A stretch of DNA of 64,000 nt from Dendrocalamus latiflorus (GCA_017311315.1 CM029671.1:22752565-22816564), one strand, 5' to 3'; counted from the first letter of the stretch, positions 25,040-35,980 are shown. The notes: generated by a model not told the origin, from the letters alone. Made by a program: numbers and translations.

Positions 25040-25480
25040 TGTCAGGACTGGAAGGTTTGGGCAAGTCTACGGGAGAAGATCCAGCACCGTGCAGCCCTCC
25101 GCACAGAGGGAGGATTCAGCACCGTCAGGTTAGAGTTGTATTCGGTTTTGGGTAGGATTCAGTATTGCAATCGGTTAGGAATAAGAGTCCTTGTGTAATC
25201 CGGCTTAGCCGAAGTACTCTCCTCTATATATAAAGGGGCAGAGCAATTCTAATAAAGCAAGTATGAAGTTTACCTTTATCTCTTCCTCTTCAATTCTGAC
25301 CCTTCGCTGGAACCCTAGTTCCAGGTTCTACCGCCGCCCCTCTTGCGGCTCAGCCCTTCCCCTTCTCCGACCTGGCCTCATCCCGCCGAGTTGACCGCCG
25401 TGGCTCCAGCGCGGCTCCTTCCTCGGCTGATTCCCAGATTCCTGCCACGCACCATTACAATCTGAGATCCAGGCGTGACA
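25040..25480 (+). repeat. 5' LTR of the Gypsy element
   Basis: 441 bp, TGTCAGG to GCGTGACA. A TATA box (TATATATAAAGG, about 25224-25235) and a downstream AATAAAG signal (about 25250) mark a complete U3-R-U5. Confidence 0.95.
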
Positions 25481-25483
25481 ACT

Positions 25484-25495
25484 TGGTATCAGAGC
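25484..25495 (+). other. Primer-binding site (initiator-Met tRNA)
   Basis: TGGTATCAGAGC matches the 3' end of plant initiator-Met tRNA, three bases after the 5' LTR. The polyprotein ATG follows only two bases later. Confidence 0.93.
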
Positions 25496-25497
25496 TC

Positions 25498-28400
25498 ATG
25501 GCTGACGACAGAGACGAAGCAATCTACGAACAGATGGCAACTACGGCGGCAAATTATACCAGTCTTAACCAGGCGGTTTCCGATCTGACCAAGAAGGTTG
25601 AGGCATTAGTAGAACTCGTGACACAGCAGCAAACCCAAGGGGAAGAACTTGGGAATAGACTTCATGCACTGGAGAAACGTCCCATAGGAGATGGGATACT
25701 GCCACTACCAGTTGGGAGCATGCCGGCAGTCAACCACATCGGAAACGGAGGAGCACCAGCAACAGAGAAACCTCCTCGCTTCCACAGACTGGAATTTCCC
25801 TCTTATGATGGCCAAGGAGATCCATTGAGCTGGCTGCAAAGGTGTGAGCAATTCTTCCGGGGACAGAAAATCCCAGAAAACGAGAAGGTTTGGCTTGCAT
25901 CGTATCATCTGATTGGGGTAGCGCAGCAGTGGTACTATCAGCTCGAGAGGGATGAAGGAGAGCCCAATTGGCAGCACTTCAAGGAGTACATCAATCTGCG
26001 ATTCGGGCCGTCAATTCACCACAACCCTCTAGGCGAACTCAAGGAACTCACTCAAACTGGCACGGTGGAAGAATATCAGCAGAGATTCCTAGCAATCCTT
26101 TGCCGAGTTGAGCACCTTCAATCGCGACAACAGGTCCAGTTATTCACTCCGGGCCTTCGAGAACCCATTCGCACGGATGTGGAGCTACAAAATCCATCGA
26201 ATCTTCAGATGGCAATGGCTTTAGCCCGGGCTTATGAGCGCAGAGCGCAGGTCACAGGGCAGGACACGGTGGTTTCACTCAAAAGGCCAACGACTACACC
26301 ATCGCTATCAACAGCACTGACCCCAGCAGCGACGACACGGCCAGCACTACCTAACAGAATTACCCCGCCCGCCCTCCCAGCTCCACCGGTCGGCAATACT
26401 GCAGGAACCGGCCAGGCCATTGGTCGCCCACGACGGACGATGCAACGTCGCATGCTCTCACCAGAAGAGATGGAACAGCGCCGCGCGGGTGGACTATGCT
26501 TCAACTGCGATGAAAAGTTCACACCAGGGCATCGCTGCAAGCGACTCTTCCTCCTCATCGCACCCAGCGGAAGCTCCGATGATGAGACCGCCGACGACCC
26601 TCCACCAGAAGAAGAAGAACCCAGTATCTCGCTTTACGCGGCAACTGGGATTACTCCGCACGCAGGGCAGACAATGCAACTCCATGTCCACATCGGCGGG
26701 GTCACATTGCTTGCATTGTTAGATTCGGGCTCGACTAATAACTTCATCACCCCAGCAGCAGCTCAGAGCGCCAAAATCACCGTCCAGCCACGCCACGGCT
26801 TGCGGGTACGAGTGGCCAACGGGGACAGCATCACCAGCAGCGGATTATGTCGCAACTTGGGGATACAGATCCATGCAGAAGTCTTCCAGGTGGACTGCTA
26901 CTCCCTTCCACTGGACGGGTTCGACATGGTACTCGGGGTCCAATGGTTGCGTACACTCGGGTCAATCCTTTGGAACTTCGACACCCTTAGTATGACATTC
27001 TGGAGAGATACTCGCAAGGTGCAATGGCAGGGGATCCAAACTGCACCACAATTGCAGCAAGCTTACACCATCTCCGAACCAAACTTGATGGATATGCTGC
27101 TGCAGGAGTTTGCCGGCTTATTTGACACCCCCCAGGGATTACCGCCCCCACGGGCACAGGACCATCACATACACCTAGTGCCAGGGACTTCGCCGATATC
27201 TGTCCGTCCATATCGTTACCCTCAACTCCTCAAAGACGAGCTGGAACGGCAATGTGGGGACATGCTACAGCAGGGCGTCATACGTCCAAGTACATCGGCC
27301 TATTCGTCACCCGTCTTACTCGTCAAAAAGCACGACGGCACTTGGCGATTCTGTGTCGACTATCGGGCTCTTAACAACATGACGATCAAAGACAAATTTC
27401 CGATACCGGTCGTTGATGAACTTCTGGATGAATTACGAGGTGCCAAGTTCTTCACTAAATTGGACCTCCGATCGGGATATCACCAAGTACGGATGCACCC
27501 ATCCGATATTGAGAAGACGGCCTTCCGGACTCATGAAGGACTCTTTGAATTCCTGGTCATGCCCTTCGGTCTCACAAATGCGCCGGCAACATTTCAAGCA
27601 CTCATGAACGGCATCCTGCGGCCCTTCTTACGCCGTTTCGTTTTGGTGTTCTTTGATGATATTCTTATTTACAGCTCCTCTTGGGTGGAACATTTGCGTC
27701 ATGTGCGAGCCGTCCTCCGGATCCTACAGCAGCATCAGCTCTTCCTCAAACGCTCCAAGTGTTTTTTCGGCGAACCAACTGTGGCTTATTTGGGACATGT
27801 CATTTCAGCTGAGGGAGTCGCCATGGATGACGCCAAGGTACGAGCAGTCCGCGAATGGCCGACCCCCAGTTCTGTACGAGCCCTTCGAGGGTTCCTCGGG
27901 TTGGCCGGCTACTACCGCAAATTTATTCAAGGATTCGGCGGCATTGCGGAACCCCTCACCCGCTTGCTTAAGAAAGATGCTTTCGCCTGGACAAAGGAGG
28001 CCGCAGATGCTTTTCAGACTCTCAAAGACGCCCTCACAAGGGCCCCCGTACTGCAACTCCCGAACTTCGACCTGGAATTTACCGTGGAGTGCGACGCATC
28101 AGGAACCGGGGTCGGGGCTGTCCTACATCAAGGACAAGGACCAGTCGCATTCTATAGCAAGGTCCTAGCTACCCGTCACACCCATTTGGCGGCCTACGAG
28201 CGAGAATTGATGGGTCTCGTAATGGCAGTCCGGCATTGGCGTCCTTACCTTTGGGGGCGCCGGTTCGGGGTGAAGACAGACCATTATAGCCTCAAGTTTC
28301 TGCTCGACCAGCGCCTCTCTACCATTCCGCAACACCGATGGGTTAGCAAGCTGTTTGGCTATGATTTCCATGTGGCGTTCAAACCGGGCCGCCTCAATGT

Positions 28401-29760
28401 TGTGGCCGACGCATTATCCCGGTGCGCGGCTGAGGGTGCGTCCGTTTGTGCAATTTCTGGACCAGATTTTACTATCTTCCGGGATCTGCGTCTGGAAACC
28501 GAGACTGCACCGGAGCTGATTACACTGCAGTCGCAGATTGCAGATGGGACCGTGGGGGCGCCTTGGCAGCTGGCTGATGGACTCATCCTACACAATCACC
28601 GGGTACATGTACTGCCATCATCTCCTCTACTACCGTCAATCTTACAGGCTGCACACGCGATAGGACATGAAGGCGTACAAAAGACATTACATCGCCTCAG
28701 GGGGGACTTCCACATTCCCGGTGATCGCAAATTGGTTGAAGACTTTGTCCGCTCTTGCCAAATATGCCAACGCAACAAAGCCGTACATCTTCACCCAGCC
28801 GGCCTCTTACAACCATTGAAAGTGCCTACACGGATTTGGGATGACATCGCTATGGACTTTGTGGAAGGTTTACCACGCGTCAATGGCAAATCGGTAATCC
28901 TCACAGTGATTGATCGCTTTTCGAAATATGCCCACTTTATCCCACTAGCTCATCCCTACACTGCTCCCTCCGTGGCTAGAGTATTCTTTGAGGAAGTGGT
29001 CCGCTTGCATGGGCTGCCTTGCTCGATTGTGAGTGATCGAGATCCAGTATTCACTAGCGCTTTTTGGTCGGAGCTCTTCCGGCTATCCGGCACCAAGCTA
29101 CACTTGAGCTCCGCCTTTCACCCACAATCTGATGGCCAATCCGAAGTCACCAACAAGATCATTGCAATGTACCTCCGCTGCCTCACGGGAGACAGACCAA
29201 GGCAGTGGGTGCGTTGTTTACCGTGGGCAGAATACTGTTACAACACCTCTTTCCAGACTTCATTGAAGGAGACACCTTTTAAAGTGGTATATGGCCGCGA
29301 CCCTCCCACTTTGCTTCTGCATTCTCCACTGTCGACACCCTTACAAGCTGTGGATCAGCTTCTCCTCGAGAGGGACCAACTGCTTACTGATATCAAGGAC
29401 CGCCTTCTCCTCGCACAGCAGCATCACAAAAAAGCCTATGACGCCAAGCATCGTGAGCTTTCATTTGATGTGGGGCAATGGGTTTGGCTCCGCCTTCAAC
29501 ATCGACATGCGCTATCTATCGCTGACAACAGTAACCGCAAACTAGCTCCTCGCTATTATGGTCCTTATCAAATTTTGGAACGCGTGGGAGACGTGGCATA
29601 TCGCCTCCAATTGTCGGCCAAAGCTCGGATACACGACGTGTTTCATGTCAGTGTACTCAAACCATACTTTGGTGAGCCACCCGAACAGCCACCAGCTCTG
29701 CCCAGCCTCCACCACGGTCGCATTGCTCCAACACCACAACATGTGATCAAGACTCGCTGA
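25498..29760 (+). CDS. Gypsy gag-pol polyprotein
   Basis: A single frame of 1420 residues from the ATG at 25498; an upstream in-frame non-ATG extension through the PBS is unlikely. Retrotransposon gag lies in the first 250 residues. A zinc knuckle (CFNCDEKFTPGHRC) is at about 334, and the aspartic protease DSGSTNNF is at about 409. Reverse transcriptase has LDLRSGYHQV and catalytic FFDD at about 718-721. RNase H starts with ECDASG at about 866. Integrase has an HHCC finger ending CQIC, catalytic Asp 1120, Asp 1180 and Glu 1216 (35 residues between the last two), and a GPY/F module (PRYYGPYQILERVGDVAYRL). The frame ends at TGA 29758-29760 after HVIKTR. The same frame then continues open through a chromodomain-like tail almost to the 3' LTR, so the stop looks like a recent nonsense change. 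Confidence 0.95.
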   Translation: MADDRDEAIYEQMATTAANYTSLNQAVSDLTKKVEALVELVTQQQTQGEELGNRLHALEKRPIGDGILPLPVGSMPAVNHIGNGGAPATEKPPRFHRLEFPSYDGQGDPLSWLQRCEQFFRGQKIPENEKVWLASYHLIGVAQQWYYQLERDEGEPNWQHFKEYINLRFGPSIHHNPLGELKELTQTGTVEEYQQRFLAILCRVEHLQSRQQVQLFTPGLREPIRTDVELQNPSNLQMAMALARAYERRAQVTGQDTVVSLKRPTTTPSLSTALTPAATTRPALPNRITPPALPAPPVGNTAGTGQAIGRPRRTMQRRMLSPEEMEQRRAGGLCFNCDEKFTPGHRCKRLFLLIAPSGSSDDETADDPPPEEEEPSISLYAATGITPHAGQTMQLHVHIGGVTLLALLDSGSTNNFITPAAAQSAKITVQPRHGLRVRVANGDSITSSGLCRNLGIQIHAEVFQVDCYSLPLDGFDMVLGVQWLRTLGSILWNFDTLSMTFWRDTRKVQWQGIQTAPQLQQAYTISEPNLMDMLLQEFAGLFDTPQGLPPPRAQDHHIHLVPGTSPISVRPYRYPQLLKDELERQCGDMLQQGVIRPSTSAYSSPVLLVKKHDGTWRFCVDYRALNNMTIKDKFPIPVVDELLDELRGAKFFTKLDLRSGYHQVRMHPSDIEKTAFRTHEGLFEFLVMPFGLTNAPATFQALMNGILRPFLRRFVLVFFDDILIYSSSWVEHLRHVRAVLRILQQHQLFLKRSKCFFGEPTVAYLGHVISAEGVAMDDAKVRAVREWPTPSSVRALRGFLGLAGYYRKFIQGFGGIAEPLTRLLKKDAFAWTKEAADAFQTLKDALTRAPVLQLPNFDLEFTVECDASGTGVGAVLHQGQGPVAFYSKVLATRHTHLAAYERELMGLVMAVRHWRPYLWGRRFGVKTDHYSLKFLLDQRLSTIPQHRWVSKLFGYDFHVAFKPGRLNVVADALSRCAAEGASVCAISGPDFTIFRDLRLETETAPELITLQSQIADGTVGAPWQLADGLILHNHRVHVLPSSPLLPSILQAAHAIGHEGVQKTLHRLRGDFHIPGDRKLVEDFVRSCQICQRNKAVHLHPAGLLQPLKVPTRIWDDIAMDFVEGLPRVNGKSVILTVIDRFSKYAHFIPLAHPYTAPSVARVFFEEVVRLHGLPCSIVSDRDPVFTSAFWSELFRLSGTKLHLSSAFHPQSDGQSEVTNKIIAMYLRCLTGDRPRQWVRCLPWAEYCYNTSFQTSLKETPFKVVYGRDPPTLLLHSPLSTPLQAVDQLLLERDQLLTDIKDRLLLAQQHHKKAYDAKHRELSFDVGQWVWLRLQHRHALSIADNSNRKLAPRYYGPYQILERVGDVAYRLQLSAKARIHDVFHVSVLKPYFGEPPEQPPALPSLHHGRIAPTPQHVIKTR

Positions 29761-29900
29761 AGTAACGGGATTCATGAGATTCTAGTACATTGGGAGGGCC
29801 TTCCAGCATCAGAGGCTACCTGGGAGTCCCTTGCGCTATTCCGCCGTCAATACCCACAATTCAAGCTCGAGGACGAGCTGCTTTTCGAGGAGGGGAGAAA
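29761..29900 (+). pseudogene. Chromodomain-like tail cut off by the stop codon
   Basis: In the polyprotein frame after the TGA the sequence reads ILVHWEGLPASEATWESL and then FRRQYPQFKLEDELLF, the usual end of chromoviral integrases, which may steer integration to chromatin marks. No other disruption is seen. Whether the stop is read through cannot be told from sequence. Confidence 0.75.
29888..29900 (+). other. Polypurine tract
   Basis: AGGAGGGGAGAAA lies immediately before the 3' LTR; it primes plus-strand DNA synthesis in this class of element. Confidence 0.9.
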
Positions 29901-30341
29901 TGTCAGGACTGGAAGGTTTGGGCAAGTCTACGGGAGAAGATCCAGCACCGTGCAGCCCTCCGCACAGAGGGAGGATTCAGCACCGTCAGGTTAGAGTTGT
30001 ATTCGGTTTTGGGTAGGATTCAGTATTGCAGTCGGTTAGGAATAAGAGTCCTTGTGTAATCCGGCTTAGCCGAAGTACTCTCCTCTATATATAAAGGGGC
30101 AGAGCAATTCTAATAAAGCAAGTATGAAGTTTACCTTTATCTCTTCCTCTTCAATTCTGACCCTTCGCTGGAACCCTAGTTCCAGGTTCTACCGCCGCCC
30201 CTCTTGCGGCTCAGCCCTTCCCCTTCTCCGACCTGGCCTCATCCCGCCGAGTTGACCGCCGTGGCTCCAGCGCGGCTCCTTCCTCGGCTGATTCCCAGAT
30301 TCCTGCCACGCACCATTACAATCTGAGATCCAGGCGTGACA
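29901..30341 (+). repeat. 3' LTR of the Gypsy element
   Basis: 441 bp, identical to 25040-25480 except for one transition that I can see. Confidence 0.95.
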
Positions 30342-30346
30342 CTGCC

Positions 30347-31684
30347 ATGTTCAGTTCTGCCCTATAGGAGGGAGGGGTCATGTAATCTACTGAAGGAAGC
30401 AAGAAAGAAACAATCTATTCTCTCCCAAACATTCTCTCATCCCAATATTTGTCTATCTCCCCCCTTCTAATAACCTAATCCTCTTCAAGCCATGCCGTCT
30501 GTCCTTCCTCTGTACAAGCAGTTATCCTGTTGTGAACCAACATTCACAACAGTTTAGGAAGCCAACCTATAAGCCCTTACATACATACCTATAAGTCCCA
30601 TGAGCTGACCTCCACTGGCTTCAATTTCTTATATACATATCTATCATACAACCCCTACAATATGGTAGCCATTTAACCCTGACTTTACCCCTATAACGCT
30701 AAGGTTAAGCCAGACGAAACAGCAACTTATTAATCTATCATCATAGGATTGCATCATTACCTATCACCGCAAAACTAACAAGCAAGAAAGAAACTCAGGC
30801 ATTTTAATAAGAAAATACTGCATCCTCTTGTGCATTAGAACCTCGTATCGGAATCTTTAGTTACAGAATTATCAGCATAGTATTAACTATTAAGAACAAT
30901 TGATCACTTCAATATGTTACTATGCCAAGAAAATTGATGTTCAGCAAAATTTATTTTTCAGTTAAAGGTGCAAGAAAATTGATGTTACTATGCCAAGAAA
31001 ATGGATCCTATGGATCTGTAGGAGGGATTTGGATTCTAGGACTTGCCTCTTGTTAAGTGAGAGAAGCACAGTTGGGTGACTTTGGGAGATTGTCAGTCGT
31101 CCGATCCGAGATGAATGGACCAGACCGGATGCTACAGTGTAACCACTACAATGCGGAACAAACAGTGATGTCAGCTACAGGTATATACAGTTTTCCTATC
31201 GCTGTTAGTTACTGTTCGCTGGTGACTTAGCTTTGCAACATAAGAGGATCCGGATTGCTCTAGGAGATGAAGTTTATTGATGTAAATGATTTGCCATTTT
31301 CTGCGAAAAATATAAGCAACTACTAGCAAATAGAATGAGAACGCAATGAACATTCTATCAGTTATTAGAATTACCATCATAGTTCAAACAATTAGAAAAA
31401 GGAAAATTGATACCTTAATTTGTTAAATGGATTATCTACAGTGTTATTTGTACAATTGTACTGGCTACTCCGTTCATTCAACGAATGGACCGAATGTGTG
31501 AATAAAATAAGGGAATGCTACCAGGTATGTAGGTACCAGATACATGTCCATTGCAAAAGAAGGAGTCAACATATCTTTCAGACTCTTAAAATCCCAACTT
31601 CCATCAATACAAAGCCTATATCTAAGATCTCAAATCAACTAAAAAGAAAGGGAAACAAAAGGAAAAATGAGCTTACTAGTTATT
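30347..31684. other. Intergenic, no gene seen
   Basis: I looked on the minus strand for missing exons of the neighbouring KMS1-like and chalcone-isomerase-like pseudogenes and found none I could support. Confidence 0.4.
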
Positions 31685-33175
31685 TTAAGCACATGGTTTG
31701 ATTCCCTCAAAAGCTCAATTACGGACCCCTTTGGTAATTTGTATTCATCCTTGAAAAGTGAAACAAAACTGTGGAAGATCAAGATGTCAAAGTGACAGGA
31801 CAAAATTAGATACTCATAATTGAAATTGATGAACAGAGCATATGCTAAGATTGGAGATATGCTTTAACACAAGTACACAACTAATGGAGCAACATTATTC
31901 AACTAAAGTGGCACTAACACACTTAAAGCAATACAATATAAGTATTTCAGGACCAAATTAGAAGATTAATAATTGCTATTAGCCAACAATTGTTGCATGT
32001 GAGAATGGAAGCTCCTTAGTTCTGCGAACAGAATAAGCAATTGTTGTCACTGTGAAACTTCATAAACCTGATAAGACCTCGTTTTGGTATCTAACAAGCC
32101 TACATTCCCAAAGGATTATTAAAACCAGCAGTTGGGATCAAGGCCCACACTGTTGCAATTCCACTAACACAAACATATCAGCCTGAAGTTCGTTGCAATA
32201 AACATTAGATTAGTGCCTCTAATATGAAAATAAATTGGAAATCAGTGCACCGACATCTATTAGCTCTAACGTCAGAAAAGCAAGCACCAAACAGCTTGCA
32301 CAACAACTCAGTATTACATACAACCTAACAAAAAGGTTCTATTTTTCTATAGATTCATTTAATGTGCGTCCTGACTTTTTTTCTAGATCCAGTATGAAAC
32401 TAGATGCATTATGCATGATGCATTTCCTCAGTTGAGCCTAACTCAACTGACACTAAACAGTATTATGGTAAGAAATACAATCAAATGAAATGTGGGATAA
32501 AGAAAGCATTGTAGCGAACTCGTCTACAATAGCGAACTGGTATCAATGAGGTTTCCATGTATGTCTGATGAAAAACACTACATCAAGAACCAGAATTACA
32601 GTTACCTCTGAAGCAAATATTCGGTGTCTGGTCCACCAAACTTCTGAAGCCTGCTCCCTACGCTCTTCTCAAAACCGCTGCGAACCGAGCGAATGCTCTG
32701 CCTCCCATACACTATCTGAAGCCTAATTGTCATCCGTATGTCGCGCTCTAGCGCGTCGTCGATCAGCTCAGCATTTTCCTTCAGTTCAGACTTCAGAGAT
32801 AGGGAGCTTCTGGTACCTCTCCCTCAGCTGTTTCAGATCGCTATCATCCGCATACACACCTACACAAATCAACATTTCAAAACTTCTTGTTGCAGTTTTC
32901 TTTCTACGGAAAGATTAAGGATGCGATTTTTAGTGGGTTACCGGCTGCCTCGGCGGGGAATGCGGTGCCAGTGCGGGGCTCCACGGAACCGGGGGCGGCG
33001 CCGTCGGCCAGGGAGAGGGAGGCAAGGGGGCGGGGTGTGTGAGCGGCCGGCCGGCGGATTTGGTGGTGAGGGTGGGGCTGGCGGCCGCCGCCGCGGCGGC
33101 TGCTACTGCCGTGGCGATTGCGGCGGCGATGGCGGCGCGGTTGGGAGACCGGGGAGGGGGTAGGCCGAGGGTGGT
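31685..33175 (-). pseudogene. Chalcone isomerase-like (plastid fatty-acid-binding type) gene, degraded
   Basis: The minus strand carries pieces of a chalcone-isomerase-fold protein of the FAP type. A GC-rich first exon has a plastid-like Ala/Ser-rich leader and ends EPRTGTAFPAEAAG, with its donor at 32941. A second piece at 32606-32859 reads VYADDSDLKQLRERYQKL, then ELKENAELIDDALERDI and QKFGGPDTEYLLQ. A third at about 31685-31763 reads SLFKDEYKLPKGSVIEL. The 32606-32859 piece is broken by a 7-bp tandem duplication (TCTGAAG) near 32783-32799 that shifts the frame. The exon expected between the first two pieces is missing, and so is the C-terminal exon. Retained introns point to a DNA-level duplicate. 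Intact relatives bind fatty acids in plastids or assist flavonoid synthesis. Confidence 0.8.
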
Positions 33176-33482
33176 GTACCGTAATACAGTGGTAGTGTGG
33201 TGTGGCCTTGTGGGGGGACGGAGCACGCGATGTGGACGAGCGGCAGTTGGCGCGTGGCGCGTCGTAGCCGGTCTTGCCCACGGACTCTCTTTCGGCAAAA
33301 ATTCTAGTCTGTAACGTTGATAAAAATTCAGTCTTTGTGACAAGCCAATTAGAGCGTGGCACGTGGCAAAAATACTATACCCAGTACGGTCAAATACTGT
33401 AGTAAAAGGTTTTTGGGAATACCTTTATCTTCACTATTATAAAAGAATGAGTTGATGGTTATATGTCCATTCTCCTCCAACG

Positions 33483-33486
<4 letters not shown>

Positions 33487-33513
<27 letters not shown>

Positions 33514-33546
33514 TGTATGTATGTATGTATGTATGTATGTATGTAT
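33487..33546. repeat. (GTAT)n microsatellite
   Basis: About 15 tetranucleotide units. Confidence 0.93.
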
Positions 33547-33586
33547 AGGTAATATAGGTACATATATATGTATATATATGTAGGAA

Positions 33587-33687
33587 AATGGTTTTATACT
33601 CTTAAGAGTACGTACTCCTATTTCTAATATACTCCTTTAATGGTGTTATTATACCTCTTTATCTATTTGAGTATGCTCTAATAATGA
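33587..33687. mobile_element. Partial Micron-like element (family A relative)
   Basis: The sequence around GTACTCCTATTTCTAATATA resembles one end of the element-A family at 5364 and 6257. It follows a short TA-rich tract and stops exactly at 33687, where the Helitron terminus begins, so the Helitron probably cut into it. Confidence 0.45.
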
Positions 33688-34702
33688 CTAGTAGTGTGCC
33701 CGTGCTAACGCTACGGTAAAATACAAAACAAGATAAAATTTGTAAAAAATAAAACGAACAATCAGATTCATTAAGAGTCACGTCTCATACATTGTAGCTT
33801 TTTAACGTGTTTTTTCTTTTCATTATTTATAGAGATATAACAGTTTTTTTATTTTTTCTATTTTTATTTAATTAAATATCTCAAAAAAATTAATAGACAC
33901 TACATTGTTATTTCAGACAAAAGCCACAATACTTTCTAACATAACCATAGACTTGTAGCGCTGTACATAAGGTTGTTCTCAGAACTCAGGGCCAGGTATT
34001 AAGAAATGATTGCAATCACGGTAGGATTTTTTTCCGAGAGATGTTGGAATCACGGTTGCTTCAGTATAAAGCTCTTCGTCTCTCACGGCATGTGGTCTTC
34101 TTCCTGTTGGTGAATCGAGATCAGTGTGCACTTGTCTTCGGTGAAACTTTTAAGAGTAGTAAATATAGATGCCCTCATGCCGTCATGCGTAGATGAGTCA
34201 TATGGTTGTAATCGCAAGATGACTGGGTCAATCTCTCTCTCTCTCTGCCATGTAAAATTTGGTTGTGATGGTTTCATAGCATGTACTACATCTTTTAGTA
34301 CCGTTTCTTTAACCATCAAAAGCGCCGTTTACTTGTTCAGATCATACAATTCAATGGTTTTTTAATCTTTTTGCGGTAGGGGTGACTCTTAACCATAAAT
34401 CATCGCTTAATTGAGCACTAATCGTGCTACAAACCTGAAATAGAGTGGGAAGCTGGAAGAGTAGTTGAAAAAAAATTATATGGTTAGTGTTGAATTGACG
34501 TCATGGATAGTTGACGATCTTAGCATCTCTCTTCATACCCAATTCTTATGGCAGGATATACACACTTCCCCATTTTCCTTATTTATTAAATAAATATATA
34601 TCTCGAGAAAAAAGTGTTAAACGAGGGAGCAAACAAGATTTCAAAAATAGCACAGAAATGTCGCGCGAAATCGAAATCTCGTTACCGATATTCATGAAAA
34701 CA

Positions 34703-35219
34703 ACAACAAGCATGAAACGGAAGGCATGTATTTTGAGATAAGAGGCCATTCACGAGAACTAACGACCTAAGCAATTCAAATTAAAAAAAACATGGCACAA
34801 TAGTTATCATCTGTCAAAAATCTTCAGATCATTTGAGTTTTAAAAGCATTCAATTTCAGGTACAGTGCACAAAATGAGGGAAAGCAGTTACTTACCGCAG
34901 CAATGGAAGGTATATCAGACTGTCCAGGTGAACCATGGGACACATCCATTCCCAAAATGATAGTTGGGACTTTGGATACAAGAGGAATAGCAGGGGAAGT
35001 TTCAATTTGCAGCAATGAATTTATCCCACCAAGCTGGTTGAAAAAAAGAAAGAAAGAACATAAATTAGTACTTGGAGATGTAAATGTTAGCAATGCTATC
35101 AAAAAATTTAGGGAGTGGGGGGAGCCACAAACCTTTGCATTTATCTTTAATAGAACATTTGTAAGATACTGGTCATTGACTCTTGTAGGGGCCACACATT
35201 GTGTGAGTATTTTCGCTTC
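34703..35219 (-). pseudogene. ARGONAUTE (AGO4-like) PIWI-domain exons, captured fragment
   Basis: Three exons are readable on the minus strand. 35133-35219 is 29 codons, ending APTRVNDQYLTNVLLKINAK. 34896-35033 is 46 codons, containing LGGINSLLQIE and GMDVSHGSPGQSDIPS. From 34766 downward is VVSSREWPLISKY. All three are in phase 0 with proper GT-AG sites. GMDVSH carries the first catalytic Asp of the PIWI slicer centre. The match is closest to the AGO4/AGO6 clade used in RNA-directed DNA methylation (recognition by motif). The third exon loses similarity at about 34703. Flanking exons are absent, so no functional protein is expected, but a transcript could pair with the parent mRNA. Confidence 0.85.
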
Positions 35220-35699
35220 CTAAATGGAGCTCCTCCCTACAATACAGAACATATTAGAATCATAATTATCCAGAAGCACCATGTTGTACATATGTAGTGT
35301 AAACATCGCTTGATCAACCAACTGCTATTGCGTGTTAATCTTCTATAAGGTATTTCTAGTTACTTTTAGATAAAATGGAGCCTTGGAGGAATTTTGAAGG
35401 ATCGACAATTTCTCTTATGACACTGTCTAGAAAGGTAAAGTTATTAAGGTAGGTTAGTGCCATATAGCTCATAGTCAGAAAAGTTCTGTGTAGGTTCATT
35501 GAAATGGAAAATCACATGATTGTAAGATTGGACATGGCTATTTCAGATTGCAATTTCTTAGAATTGTTTTGCAATTACTATGACAATACCTATTCATCCA
35601 CATAGTTTTTTTGGATAAAGTTTTATGACCAAATTAATACCATTTTCATTCTTCAAGGAAATGGATTACAAACAACTTACCATCTCTTTCATCTCAACT

Positions 35700-35980
35700 A
35701 TTTGGTTAGTTGTTTTTTTTCTGAATAAGTGGAGGATTGATACGAATTTGTCAGAATGTCTATTGCTTCAGCTACCGTTTTCCTCTTAGCTTTGGAACTT
35801 CCACAATTTCCTACATATAAGATCATATTAGCTATAGAAGAAAATTAAGCTTTATTCAGGGAATATATGTAATAAAACGACAAGAACAAAAACCTCGTCA
35901 AAATCTTTGTTGATTGTCCTTAGAAAGTGGTCAAATGGGTTCCTCAGGTGTGGACATGGGAAGCCACTTCGAGTAAAGAA
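35700..35980 (-). pseudogene. ABCG (half-size, WBC type) transporter exons, captured fragment
   Basis: The minus-strand exon 35894-35980 (29 codons) reads SGFPCPHLRNPFDHFL and RTINKDFDE, a conserved block after the ATPase domain of WBC/ABCG transporters. A second piece at about 35700-35815 reads KAKRKTVAEAIDILTNSY but is in a different phase, so at least one frame break exists. It lies upstream of the ARGONAUTE pieces in the same orientation, as expected of sequential capture by a Helitron. Confidence 0.7.

Larger units (their letters stand above)
25040..30341 (+). mobile_element. Young complete Ty3/Gypsy chromovirus-type retrotransposon
   Basis: A 5302-bp element is flanked by CTGCC (25035-25039 and 30342-30346). 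The 441-bp LTRs differ at a single position that I can find (A at 5' versus G at 3', in the GCARTCGGTTAGG stretch). The PBS is TGGTATCAGAGC and the polypurine tract AGGAGGGGAGAAA. Domain order gag, protease, reverse transcriptase, RNase H, integrase is Ty3/Gypsy. Compact size, short LTRs and a chromodomain-like tail suggest the Reina branch of chromoviruses (inference). Its only obvious defect is a stop codon before the tail. Confidence 0.96.

Noticed and set aside
33190..33362. Upstream extension of the minus-strand 152-codon frame as an extra exon
   Set aside because: Only the Ala/Ser-rich leader and EPRTGTAFPAEAAG part fits a chalcone-isomerase-like first exon; the upstream sequence looks like 5' flank.
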